A DNA stretch of 64,000 nt from Allomuricauda sp. (GTDB lineage Bacteria; Bacteroidota; Bacteroidia; Flavobacteriales; Flavobacteriaceae): contig NZ_JACESV010000001.1 in assembly GCF_013911645.1 (NCBI RefSeq), positions 372,001 to 436,000 on the forward strand, written 5' to 3'. A program made the translations under genes and the position numbers. Positions 53,051-62,308 of the stretch are shown here, in pieces. The notes beneath the pieces are model-generated. The model did no database searches and was not told where the DNA came from. It saw only the letters and a program-made list of their open reading frames with translations. The stretch's first letter is position 1. The number at the start of each line of letters is the position of its first letter.

Positions 53051-54052
53051 TTAATCTTTTACTAAAATGTTAAAATTATTTACTTGATGTACGAAATAGG
53101 ACCATACTATGGATGTCGTAATATAGTACTTTAATAAAAAATTAGCTTTTTCGCGCTTTCTGTACATTTTTATAAAGTTAACATAAAAACTGAGATGAGC
53201 CTTTAAAATAGCAAAACAGTGGTCAAACTTTAATTGAAAAATGAATCGTACGGCAGCAATGCCATCCAGTAGTAAACGGACAAAAATTATGGGAAGCGCT
53301 TTTTTTCTTGGAAGGTTTTTTGTGATGGAGTAGAGGGAGTTCCTAAAATTCAGATACGTTTTTTTGGGATTCATGTTGGATAATGTACTGCCCCCCAAAT
53401 GATACACATGGCTTTGGCCAACATAATACACTTTGTGCCCGGCATTTTTGGCCCGCCAACACAGGTCAATTTCTTCTTGATGGGCAAAGTAGTCCTCATC
53501 GAAGCCGCCTAGTTTTCGGAACACATCACTTTTGATAAACATACATGCACCTGTGGCCCAAAAAACTTCTTTTACATCGTCGTACTGACCTTCGTCCTTT
53601 TCTATGGTCTGAAAAATTCTTCCCCTGCAAAATGGATAACCGAACATGTCTATAAACCCTCCAGCTGCACCGGCATATTCAAAATGGTCCTTTTGGTTAA
53701 GATCCAATATTTTGGGTTGGATTATGGAAGCGTCGGGAAGGTTGTTAAAGGCTTCTTTTATGGGTTTTAGCCAGTTTGGAGTTACCTCAACATCAGAATT
53801 CAACAAGCAGAACACATCTGCCTCAATGTTTTTTAACCCATCGTTGTAACCTTTGGCAAAACCTCCGTTCCAAGCATTTTGAACAATCCCAATAGTAGGG
53901 TAGTGTTGCTTTAAAAAATCGACAGAACCATCGGTACTCGCATTGTCCACCACATAAATATCGGCCCCTTCGGAATATTCCATAACCGAAGGCAGGAACC
54001 TTTCGAGCAAGGCTTCCCCATTCCAATTAAGTATGACGACGGCAATTTTCAA
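53051..54052 (-). CDS. Family 2 glycosyltransferase
   Basis: The 333-residue protein has a GT-A domain starting VVILNWNGEALLERFL and the metal-ligand DXD-type region LLNSDVEVT (about 90). YVVDNASTDGS and DEDYFAHQEEIDLCWRAKNAGH follow, as in rhamnosyl/galactosyl transferases. A C-terminal part (about 240-320) has hydrophobic, basic helices that may touch the membrane. The acceptor is probably a cell-surface polysaccharide. It stands without a polysaccharide cluster. Confidence 0.92.
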   Translation of the reverse strand: MKIAVVILNWNGEALLERFLPSVMEYSEGADIYVVDNASTDGSVDFLKQHYPTIGIVQNAWNGGFAKGYNDGLKNIEADVFCLLNSDVEVTPNWLKPIKEAFNNLPDASIIQPKILDLNQKDHFEYAGAAGGFIDMFGYPFCRGRIFQTIEKDEGQYDDVKEVFWATGACMFIKSDVFRKLGGFDEDYFAHQEEIDLCWRAKNAGHKVYYVGQSHVYHLGGSTLSNMNPKKTYLNFRNSLYSITKNLPRKKALPIIFVRLLLDGIAAVRFIFQLKFDHCFAILKAHLSFYVNFIKMYRKREKANFLLKYYITTSIVWSYFVHQVNNFNILVKD

Positions 54053-54064
54053 AACGGAGGCAAA

Positions 54065-54511
54065 TTAACGGCTAAAATCAGGAATTTCCTCTAAAAACCT
54101 GTATTTTTCATTTCCGTGGTCCATTTCACAATAATAATGTTCCAAACCATTGGTCACCATAAGGTGGTCCGCTTTTAGTTGATAGTTGTACCTCGCAATT
54201 TGGTCGAAGGTGGATTGGGTTATTTTAATTTCTGGAGCTTTGCACTCCACAAGCAGAAAAATGGAACCATCCGAATTAAAAACAACAACATCGTAGCGTT
54301 TCTTGAGTTTGTTGACCGTTAGTTGCTTTTCGGCATTCACCAGGCTTTTAGGGTAGTTTTTCGTATACACCAAAAAATGAAGTACATGCTGTCGTACCCA
54401 TTCTTCAGGTTGGAGTACCACAAATTTTTTACGTATATCGTCAAAAATGTACTGTCTATTTTGGCTATTTTTGATTCGAAATGAATAAGACGGAAAGTTC
54501 AAAGCTTGCAT
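54065..54511 (-). CDS. Orphan HsdR-N-like (PD-(D/E)XK) protein, 148 aa
   Basis: The protein consists of an HsdR N-terminal-type domain alone. The nuclease motif is RYDVVVFN followed by LLVECKAPEIK, giving the D...E-x-K core at about residues 75-92. Type I restriction enzymes carry such a domain with helicase motifs; none is here, nor any hsdM or hsdS. It is divergent from holA, an arrangement I have seen in other flavobacteria. Role unknown. Confidence 0.85.
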   Translation of the reverse strand: MQALNFPSYSFRIKNSQNRQYIFDDIRKKFVVLQPEEWVRQHVLHFLVYTKNYPKSLVNAEKQLTVNKLKKRYDVVVFNSDGSIFLLVECKAPEIKITQSTFDQIARYNYQLKADHLMVTNGLEHYYCEMDHGNEKYRFLEEIPDFSR

Positions 54512-54537
54512 GCTACAAAACTGGTGATATAAATTGA

Positions 54538-55539
54538 ATGGACAAAGTAAAAGAGATTGTATCGGAAATCAATAAGGGAAACCCAAAACCTATTTATTTT
54601 TTAATGGGGGAGGAGCCTTACTATATTGACCGTATTTCCCAGTACATAGCCGAAAATGTTCTTACGGAAGATGAAAAGGGGTTTAACCAAATGGTGCTTT
54701 ATGGCAAAGAGACCTCTGTTGATGAAATAGTAGCCAATGCCAAGCGATTTCCGATGATGGCTCAGCACCAAGTTGTTATAGTTAAAGAGGCACAGCACCT
54801 TTCCAGAACCATCGAAAACCTTGTTTCTTACGCCGAGAATCCGCAGCCGACAACGATTTTGGTGCTTTGTTACAAATATAAAAAATTGGATAAGCGTAAA
54901 AAGCTCTACAAGACCATAAAAAAGAGTGGGGAACTTTTTGAAAGTAAAAAGCTTTACGATAACCAAGTTGCTGATTGGATAAGGAGAACTTTGGCCAGCA
55001 AAAAATATAAGATATCACCAAAATCTTGCGTGATGCTCGTGGAGTTTTTGGGGACGGACTTGAGCAAAATCAGCAACGAGCTCGATAAATTGACCTTGGT
55101 GGTGCCCCCAACTACCGAAATCACACCTGATTTGATAGAGGAGCATATTGGTATCAGCAAGGATTTCAACAATTTTGAGCTGAAAAAGGCAATTGGTGAA
55201 CGCAACGTAAAAAAAGTGTCCCAAATTATGGACTACTTTGCCCAAAATCCAAAGGACAACCCATTTGTGGTAACGGTTACACTGTTGAACACATTTTTTA
55301 CGCAGTTGTTGCAGTATCATGGGCTTAAAGACCATTCTCCAGGTAATGTGGCCAAAGCCTTGGGAGTAAATCCATACTTTGTGAACGAATACGTAGTGGC
55401 CGCAAAAAACTACCCTATGAAAAGGGTGAGCGGTATTATCTCCAGTCTAAGGACATTGGATTTAAAAGGCAAAGGGGTAGGGGCCAGCAACATGACACAA
55501 GCTGACTTATTAAAAGAACTCCTTTCCGAAATAATTTAG
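54538..55539 (+). CDS. holA: DNA polymerase III delta subunit
   Basis: It belongs to the clamp loader and opens the beta clamp. The 333 residues begin KPIYFLMGEEPYYIDRISQYI and continue with FPMMAQHQVVIVKEAQHL (about 70-87), typical of HolA, with a later SNELDKLTLVV region. A C-terminal helical collar domain (about 215-330) ends with MTQADLLKELLSEII. The ATP-binding residues are degenerate, as normal for delta. Confidence 0.92.
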   Translation: MDKVKEIVSEINKGNPKPIYFLMGEEPYYIDRISQYIAENVLTEDEKGFNQMVLYGKETSVDEIVANAKRFPMMAQHQVVIVKEAQHLSRTIENLVSYAENPQPTTILVLCYKYKKLDKRKKLYKTIKKSGELFESKKLYDNQVADWIRRTLASKKYKISPKSCVMLVEFLGTDLSKISNELDKLTLVVPPTTEITPDLIEEHIGISKDFNNFELKKAIGERNVKKVSQIMDYFAQNPKDNPFVVTVTLLNTFFTQLLQYHGLKDHSPGNVAKALGVNPYFVNEYVVAAKNYPMKRVSGIISSLRTLDLKGKGVGASNMTQADLLKELLSEII

Positions 55540-55541
55540 GA

Positions 55542-55919
55542 TTACCTTTTGTCCACACTGTATTTACCTGGACCCAATAGCATGATGACCACAAATATGG
55601 TTAGGTAAAGTAAAGCCATCTCCTTTTTTCCGAATGGATCAGCTCCGTGGATCATAAAACCTGCAACAAACATAGTTATTGCGGTAGGTATAGCGGCCCA
55701 TCTGGTTTTAAAACCTATAATGATTAAAAGTGGACAGATAAATTCACCAACAACGGCCAAAAAAAGAGACGGAGCTTGACCAATGCCAAAAGGGTTGGCA
55801 AATTCCGTGTTACCGTTGATTAGATTCATAAGTTTAGGGTAACCGTGGGTTAGCATAAATGCAGAGGGAACAATTCTTAGCAAAGCAAGCCCTAGGTGTA
55901 TCAAAGTATTGTTTTTCAT
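55542..55919 (-). CDS. DoxX-family membrane protein
   Basis: The 125-residue protein has four hydrophobic segments. LALLRIVPSAFMLTHGYPKL and APSLFLAVVGEFICPLLIIIG match DoxX/SURF4-like proteins, with the charged pair H and E. These inner-membrane proteins are linked to redox and stress functions, but no exact role is known. It converges on holA (2 bp apart). Confidence 0.85.
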   Translation of the reverse strand: MKNNTLIHLGLALLRIVPSAFMLTHGYPKLMNLINGNTEFANPFGIGQAPSLFLAVVGEFICPLLIIIGFKTRWAAIPTAITMFVAGFMIHGADPFGKKEMALLYLTIFVVIMLLGPGKYSVDKR

Positions 55920-56020
55920 TCTTGGGGAAAATTTTAATCCATGTGAATGTATAAATTATGTTTTAAAAAACGTAACAATAATTGACGAAAAGTGTTTTTG
56001 GGTTGACGTACGCCAAAACA

Positions 56021-58429
56021 TTACCTAAGCGCTGGATAGGAGTTAGGGTCGGATTCGTGCATAATTTGGTAAACCTTCTCAAAGATATCCTCGGCGTTGG
56101 GTTTGGAAAAGTAATCCCCATCTGATGCGTAAGCTGGACGGTGCGCTTTTGCCGACAAAGTTTGCGGAGCACTGTCCAAATAACGGTAGCCTCCTTGTTT
56201 TTCAACCACTTCTTGCAATAAATAGGCAGAACATCCACCGGGAACATCTTCATCGATTACCAAGAACCTGTTGGTTTTTTGCAGACTTTTTACCACATCA
56301 TGTTCCAAATCAAACGGAAGTAATGATTGGGCATCGATCACTTCAGCATCTATACCTACTTCCAAAAGGTCGTTGGCTACTTTTTCCACAATCCTAAGGG
56401 TAGATCCGTAGGATAGTAATGTAATGTCCGTTCCTTCTTTTAGCGTTTCCACTTTACCTATTGGCGTGCAGAACTCACCTAAATTGGAAGGTTTCTTTTC
56501 TTTTAAACGATACCCGTTCAGGCTTTCGATAACCAGGGCAGGTTCGTCACTTTTCATAAGTGTGTTGTAGAAACCTGCTGCTTGCGTCATGTTTCTGGGA
56601 GTAAGGATGTACATTCCCCTTAACAAATTGATCAATCCGCCCATGGGTGAACCGGAGTGCCAAATTCCCTCCAAACGGTGTCCTCTGGTACGTACAATAA
56701 GCGGTGCCTTTTGTTTTCCGACGGTTCGGTACATTAGCGTTGCCAAATCGTCGCTCAATGTTTGGATAGCGTAAAGGATGTAATCCAAATATTGTATTTC
56801 GGCAATGGGGCGCAACCCACGTAGTGCCATTCCAATTCCTTGGCCTATTATGGAAGTTTCACGTATTCCCGTATCGGCAACCCTTAATTTCCCATATTTC
56901 TTTTGAAGCCCTTCAAGCCCTTGGTTTACATCCCCGATATTTCCGGTATCCTCGCCAAATACCAAAGCTTCTGGGTATTTTGTGAAAAGGGCATCAAAAT
57001 TATCCCTTAAAATGATTCTTCCATCAACTTCGTCCTCATTGGAATAGGAGGGGAGTACTTGTTCCACTTTGGTGGCTTTATTACTAAGTTCGTTATATAG
57101 ATGTGAGCTAAATTGTGGCTCATTGGTTGCCAAAAAATCATCCACCCATTGTTGAAGCTGTTTTTTCTCTGGTGTGGATTCTCCCAAAAGGTAACGAAGC
57201 GCCTGTCTGGATTTGGACGCTAAATCTTTTTTCAGGGGTTCCTCGATGGCAATTAAGTCGTTTTTCAACTTGTTTATAAAAGCACGATTTGGACTTTGGT
57301 TAGCTGCCTTTTCCAGTAGGGGTACCAATTCTTTTTTAGCGGCCAATTGTGGTTTTAAAAACTCGGACCAAGCTTCTTTTTTGGCGGCCCGGACTTTATG
57401 TTTTATTTCGCGTTCCACTTTTTTAAGGTCCTCTTCGGTGCTTATGCCGTTCTCAAGAATCCACTCTCTAAAACGTTTGTTGCAATCATTTTCCCGCTCC
57501 CATTCCAAACGTTCGGAGGACTTGTATCTTTCGTGCGAGCCCGAAGTAGAGTGACCTTGGGGTTGGGTAAGCTCTGTTACATGGATAAGTACGGGCACAT
57601 GACCTTCCCTGGCAATGTCCGAAGCATTTTCGAAAGCATGGATCAGGGCAGTGTAATCCCAGCCCTTTACTTTTAATATTTCAAAGCCTTTTTTATCGTC
57701 ATCACGTTGCAATCCGCTAAGGGCTTCGGAGATGTCACCTTTGGTGGTGTGGTATTCCGATGGTACGGAAATACCGTATTCATCATCCCAAATACAGATA
57801 ACCATGGGCACTTGCATTACCCCGGCGGCATTCATTGTTTCAAAAAAATGTCCCTCACTGGTACTGGCGTTACCGATGGTCCCCCAGGCTACTTCATCCC
57901 CATTCTTGGAGAAGTTGGTCTGATCAATGCCTTCAACGTTACGATATATTTTAGAGGCTTGGGCCAAACCGAGCAAACGGGGCATTTGGCCTGCTGTACA
58001 AGAAATATCTGCGCTACTGTTTTTTTGTTCCGTTAGGTTTTTCCAAGAACCATCTTCATTTAAACTATGGGTTACAAAATGGCCGCCCATTTGCCTTCCG
58101 GCACTCATGGGCTCTTTCTCCAGATCGGTTGTGGCATAGAGTCCGTGAAAAAAGGCTTTTGGACTTAAATAGCCCAATGCCATCATAAAGGTCTGGTCAC
58201 GGTAATACCCGCTCCTAAAATCACCATCTTGAAATGCCCTTGCCATGGCCAACTGTGGAAGTTCCTTTCCATCTCCAAAAATACCAAACTTGGCTTTTCC
58301 AGAAAGTACTTCCCGCCTTCCCATTACACTACATTCCCTGCTGGTGACAGCTGTTTCATAATCTTGAAGAATCTGAGATTTGAAATCGTCAAAGGAAATA
58401 TCGTTACTTGTACTTGGGTTAGGTTTCAT
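56021..58429 (-). CDS. Fused E1 (alpha-beta) thiamine-dependent dehydrogenase, 802 aa
   Basis: The protein joins an E1-alpha-like half (about 1-400) and an E1-beta half (about 470-800) with a helical linker. It probably decarboxylates a 2-oxoacid. At the alpha-half ThDP site the usual GDG/GEG and NN are replaced by G186-N187-A188 and W214-D215-D216-E217-Y218-G219. Acid and Asn are thus exchanged at the same 29-residue spacing as in the E1 at 22014. The beta half has EIQYLDYILYAIQTL, RTRGHRLEGIWHSGSP and LLSYGSTLRIV. No E2 or E3 gene is nearby. Confidence 0.88.
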   Translation of the reverse strand: MKPNPSTSNDISFDDFKSQILQDYETAVTSRECSVMGRREVLSGKAKFGIFGDGKELPQLAMARAFQDGDFRSGYYRDQTFMMALGYLSPKAFFHGLYATTDLEKEPMSAGRQMGGHFVTHSLNEDGSWKNLTEQKNSSADISCTAGQMPRLLGLAQASKIYRNVEGIDQTNFSKNGDEVAWGTIGNASTSEGHFFETMNAAGVMQVPMVICIWDDEYGISVPSEYHTTKGDISEALSGLQRDDDKKGFEILKVKGWDYTALIHAFENASDIAREGHVPVLIHVTELTQPQGHSTSGSHERYKSSERLEWERENDCNKRFREWILENGISTEEDLKKVEREIKHKVRAAKKEAWSEFLKPQLAAKKELVPLLEKAANQSPNRAFINKLKNDLIAIEEPLKKDLASKSRQALRYLLGESTPEKKQLQQWVDDFLATNEPQFSSHLYNELSNKATKVEQVLPSYSNEDEVDGRIILRDNFDALFTKYPEALVFGEDTGNIGDVNQGLEGLQKKYGKLRVADTGIRETSIIGQGIGMALRGLRPIAEIQYLDYILYAIQTLSDDLATLMYRTVGKQKAPLIVRTRGHRLEGIWHSGSPMGGLINLLRGMYILTPRNMTQAAGFYNTLMKSDEPALVIESLNGYRLKEKKPSNLGEFCTPIGKVETLKEGTDITLLSYGSTLRIVEKVANDLLEVGIDAEVIDAQSLLPFDLEHDVVKSLQKTNRFLVIDEDVPGGCSAYLLQEVVEKQGGYRYLDSAPQTLSAKAHRPAYASDGDYFSKPNAEDIFEKVYQIMHESDPNSYPALR

Positions 58430-58756
58430 GGATTGTTGAAGATTTCTGCGAAATTACTAAAAATCCTTCAAAATTGCAACGTGCAACTCCGTTAATAAAA
58501 TATAAATAATTCAAAAATACACTTGGTATATTATGTATTTATCATTTTAACGATGCAAAAAAAGCTTTTGATTATCATATTGATAAAATAAATAATTTAT
58601 TAAAACCAACTATCTCCAAGGCAAGCCATAAGAATATTTCGCTGATTTCATTTTAACGCCATGGTCAAAAACCGAAATTCTATTTTTGGATTCCCGTTTT
58701 TACGGGAATGACAGTTGTAATGAAAACCCCGATGCTTGTGCGGGAATTCTTTTTTA
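58430..58756. other. Gene-free 327-bp stretch with a REP-like hairpin
   Basis: An A+T-rich part (58500-58600) is followed by attcccg/cgggaat (58690-58696 and 58703-58709) and the tail gaca. The hairpin is the same class as the one at 50359. It lies just downstream of the M1-like gene's stop and may end its transcript. Confidence 0.55.
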
Positions 58757-61591
58757 TTAAAACCACTTTCTTGTAAACAACCCAATCAAGGTTCTAGGGC
58801 TTATGGTCACAACAAAACGAATACGTTCCTCATAATCGTTCTGGGCAATTTCCCAACCTTTGTTGGAATATACGGGGAAGTAGAGCTCAAAATAGTCCGT
58901 TACCAAATTTAGGCGAATACCGGAATCGTAAACAAAGCGGGGATCAAAACCTTTATTTTTAATAAAACCAAGGTCGCCGTAGGCTTCTACCCATCGCCAA
59001 ATATTGGTGCTTGCGTTGGTCGTAGCAATCCAATCGTTTGCAAAAGGGTTTTCTAGCTTTGATTTGAACCCGCCCTCGGCAATAATAACTTGCTGACTGT
59101 ATATTCCGGAATCCTCCGACCTACCCAAATAGGCAAGGTCGAACATGTAATCCGTTGGTCTGTCCAAGGCAAAACTAAAAAAGTCCGATTCCGTTTTGTT
59201 GCGTAAAAATTTACCCGCATAAAAGCGCAAGTTCAGTTGCCTGTTGCTCTGAAACAATTTTCTATATTCCAGTTCAAAGGCAATCTTGGTAAACTCGCTG
59301 GAATGTTGGGCATCTACAGACCAAGAGGAATAGTTAAGTATATTGTTGTCCACATCGGTATACCTAACGTTCATAACACTGTAATCTGGATCAGTGTCCA
59401 ATTCGCCTACAAGATTATCGTCGATACTTCTAAAAACACTCCTGTACCTTAATAGCAAATATTGTCTTCTGTTGGAAAGCAAATCCTCGGGTCGCCACCC
59501 AAAACTCACGGCAGGCGTCAATGTGGAAAACCTAGAGTTTTCCTGAAAGTGCGAAGACGATGCCGAAAACGAATAATTGGTAACATAGAGCCCGGTTTTT
59601 TTATGATACTTACGGTACCTAAAACCAACTTTCCCCACAAAGGTGCGTTCCAAAAAGGAATAAGTGGGCGATATATCGTACTGGAATTGTCTTTCCAGAA
59701 AGGTTTTGTTGTAGAGCCTTAATCCGGGTGTTATGCCATCGTATAGGTTAAAGTTTGCAATGGGGACATAAAACACCTGATTGTAATAAGGGTCCTCGGT
59801 GTCTTTAAAAAATTGGAACTTTAATTTCTTATTGCTCGATAGCCAACCGTTCAAAGTCTTCCAATTATCACGCTGATTGAACTCGGGGATTTTTTGATCG
59901 TAGTTCAAAACCAAACGATCTTCACTCTTTCGGGGAATGGTAAAGCTTTCGGTGGTATCTATGTCCGAAAACCAATACTGGGATACCACGGAATCATTTT
60001 CGAGCCCAAAAACCGATATGGGCACTTTGGTTCCCCGTTTATTCTTAAGTACAAAGGTGATGGAATCTTCGGTTTTTTCAACCTTCTTGATCTTGAAATC
60101 AATCTTTTTGTCTGTGGACACATATTCTTCAAAAAACCAATCCACTTCCTTGTCCGCATATTTTTCGATGGTTTTTCTAAAATCAGCGGCCGATACAAAC
60201 TGTTTTTGTTTGTAATTTTTGAAGAAATCCAGCACCGTACTGTCTATTTTCTTTTCACCCAAATAAGCAGACAGATAAGACATGCCAAGACCAGCTTTGT
60301 ACCCGTTGGCAATTTTTTGGTTAAACTTGATCAGGGAATCGTTGGAAGTTGTTAGTGCTTGGTCTATGTTTTTACGAGCCGATAGCATACTGAACAGGGA
60401 ATACTGCTCGTTAAAATCCATTTTTGCCAAATGGAAGTTTTTTAATCCCCAGATTTTGGAAAGTTTACCTATCAGTTTTTGATCGGGGTAATGCTCTTCC
60501 ACATATTTGATCATTAAATAGTATCCAATCGCATCATTCACCCATCGTTCCTTTCGTGGGTCTAGGTATAAAGACTCCTTTAAATAATTGCGAATGGCCG
60601 TTTTCAAAAACTTCATTTCAAATTGAAACTGTTCTTCGTATGGCCTTATAAAAGAAGGAAGCTGGCTGATTCCGTAAAGCGGAGATCTATTATAGTCGAA
60701 TTCACTCACCAAAAGATTGTCATGAGGGTAGCCTCCTAAGTTTTCATGAAGAAATTGAGCAATTTTTATAATGGATATTCCTTGGGATATTTCCTCGTAC
60801 TTGTTCGATTCAATATCCGTAGTGATGGTGAGGTAATCCGTAACGTGCTTGGTGAACCTTTTATCAATGGTGAGAATAATTTCACAGTTTTTTCTCTTGT
60901 CGCCAATAAGCTGCACATGTTGCCCTCCCGGAAAACTAGCAATACTGGACATTCGGTAGTTTGATGCCAAAAACAATTGCTCTGGGAAGGTAAAATTGAT
61001 TCGGGTCTCCGTAATATCCGTATAGAGGTCGTCAAGGTTTATGTTGTTGTACAATTTCCAGTCGCCATCAAAAACTGCTGGGGTCAAGTACCAATCCTGT
61101 AAGTTGTAGCCAAGGTTATCGGTGCGTCCGTAACCCGTAAACTTGGCACTGGGCAATTTAATGGTGTAGGTAAAAAACAACTGAATGGATTCACTGGGTT
61201 TTAGGACTTCGTTCAGCGTAACGGAAATGATATCCGAATTCCCCTCCCGTTTCCAATCCAAACCAGCGTATTTGTCATCCACAATAGTTTTAATGGTGGT
61301 CTTGCCACGTTCCCTGTCTTTTGCCAAATGAAGGCTTCGGTTGAATTCTTCCGCAAACCGTTTGGCCAGTGCTGTGTTTTTGTTGGAATAGGCATGGTTC
61401 CAATCGTTAAAATACAATGTGGACAGTCCCTTTTTCGATTGGTTGACATAGGTGAAATGTTGTCGAATCCGTATTTGGTGGGTGGGTCCATCGAGTGTGG
61501 CCACTATTTCATTTTTGTGCTGTCCCCAAAGTTTGGGACACACCATTATAACAAGCAGCGAAATGCTAAGTAATACCCGATGGTTGATCAA
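58757..61591 (-). CDS. Catalytically dead M1-like domain fused to an outer-membrane beta-barrel
   Basis: TTG 61591, just after the LOG stop at 61602, gives a 944-residue protein with a signal peptide (RVLLSISLLVIMVCPKLWG). An M1-aminopeptidase-like region follows (about 30-480). At the HExxH site it reads FLKTAIRNYL, and NEGFA is RWVNDAIGYYLMI, so the zinc ligands are lost. From about residue 570 to the end, alternating strands with many aromatic residues run to a final RKWF, as in outer-membrane barrels with a C-terminal Phe. It probably binds or moves a partner rather than cutting peptides. Confidence 0.78.
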   Translation of the reverse strand: MINHRVLLSISLLVIMVCPKLWGQHKNEIVATLDGPTHQIRIRQHFTYVNQSKKGLSTLYFNDWNHAYSNKNTALAKRFAEEFNRSLHLAKDRERGKTTIKTIVDDKYAGLDWKREGNSDIISVTLNEVLKPSESIQLFFTYTIKLPSAKFTGYGRTDNLGYNLQDWYLTPAVFDGDWKLYNNINLDDLYTDITETRINFTFPEQLFLASNYRMSSIASFPGGQHVQLIGDKRKNCEIILTIDKRFTKHVTDYLTITTDIESNKYEEISQGISIIKIAQFLHENLGGYPHDNLLVSEFDYNRSPLYGISQLPSFIRPYEEQFQFEMKFLKTAIRNYLKESLYLDPRKERWVNDAIGYYLMIKYVEEHYPDQKLIGKLSKIWGLKNFHLAKMDFNEQYSLFSMLSARKNIDQALTTSNDSLIKFNQKIANGYKAGLGMSYLSAYLGEKKIDSTVLDFFKNYKQKQFVSAADFRKTIEKYADKEVDWFFEEYVSTDKKIDFKIKKVEKTEDSITFVLKNKRGTKVPISVFGLENDSVVSQYWFSDIDTTESFTIPRKSEDRLVLNYDQKIPEFNQRDNWKTLNGWLSSNKKLKFQFFKDTEDPYYNQVFYVPIANFNLYDGITPGLRLYNKTFLERQFQYDISPTYSFLERTFVGKVGFRYRKYHKKTGLYVTNYSFSASSSHFQENSRFSTLTPAVSFGWRPEDLLSNRRQYLLLRYRSVFRSIDDNLVGELDTDPDYSVMNVRYTDVDNNILNYSSWSVDAQHSSEFTKIAFELEYRKLFQSNRQLNLRFYAGKFLRNKTESDFFSFALDRPTDYMFDLAYLGRSEDSGIYSQQVIIAEGGFKSKLENPFANDWIATTNASTNIWRWVEAYGDLGFIKNKGFDPRFVYDSGIRLNLVTDYFELYFPVYSNKGWEIAQNDYEERIRFVVTISPRTLIGLFTRKWF

Positions 61592-61601
61592 TACAACAAG
61601 A

Positions 61602-62294
61602 TTAAAAATTTGGACTAAGGGTTCTGCCCTTGTAAAAGGCATCAATAATTTCGACGACTTCATCCTCGGTGTCCACTAATTTGATTAAATCCAGGTCTTT
61701 TGCGCTAATATTACCAGCCTCGATCAGGGTATTCTTGATCCAATCCATAAGTCCTTTCCAGAACTCCGTACCAACAAGTATAATTGGGAATGTATGTATT
61801 TTGTGTGTTTGAATAAGTGTGAGAGCCTCAAAGAATTCATCCAACGTACCAAAACCTCCCGGCATTACCACAAAGCCTTGGGAATATTTTACAAACATTA
61901 CTTTTCTAACAAAGAAATAATCAAAATCAAGGCTTTTGTCATCGTCAATGTAAGGATTGTCGTGCTGTTCAAAAGGCAGGTCTATGTTCAAGCCCACCGA
62001 TGTCCCTCCAGCTAGGTTGGCCCCTTTGTTACCTGCTTCCATAATACCCGGTCCACCTCCGGTAATGACGCCATAACCGGCCTCGGAAATTTTTTTGGAG
62101 ATTTTTACCGCCAAATCATAATAAGGATGACCTTCCCGAACCCTTGCGGACCCAAAAATGGATACACAAGGGCCTATTACGCTCATTTTTTCAAATCCAT
62201 TGACAAACTCGCCCATAATTTTGAATATGGCCCATGAATCGTTTGTCTTGATCTCATTCCATCCTTTGGAATGTTTTTCTTTTCGCATCTGCAT
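61602..62294 (-). CDS. LOG/TIGR00730-family nucleotide phosphoribohydrolase-like
   Basis: The 230-residue cytosolic protein has the Rossmann pattern SIFGSARVREGHPYY, the GVITGGGPGIMEAGNKGA motif (about 75-92) and VVMPGGFGTLDEFFEALT (about 140-157), matching the LOG cytokinin-type family. It cleaves nucleoside 5'-monophosphates into base and ribose phosphate. It starts 14 bp after uvrA ends, so it shares that transcript, and ends 10 bp before the M1-like gene. Confidence 0.92.
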   Translation of the reverse strand: MQMRKEKHSKGWNEIKTNDSWAIFKIMGEFVNGFEKMSVIGPCVSIFGSARVREGHPYYDLAVKISKKISEAGYGVITGGGPGIMEAGNKGANLAGGTSVGLNIDLPFEQHDNPYIDDDKSLDFDYFFVRKVMFVKYSQGFVVMPGGFGTLDEFFEALTLIQTHKIHTFPIILVGTEFWKGLMDWIKNTLIEAGNISAKDLDLIKLVDTEDEVVEIIDAFYKGRTLSPNF

Positions 62295-62308
62295 AGTTGT
62301 CTCGTATT

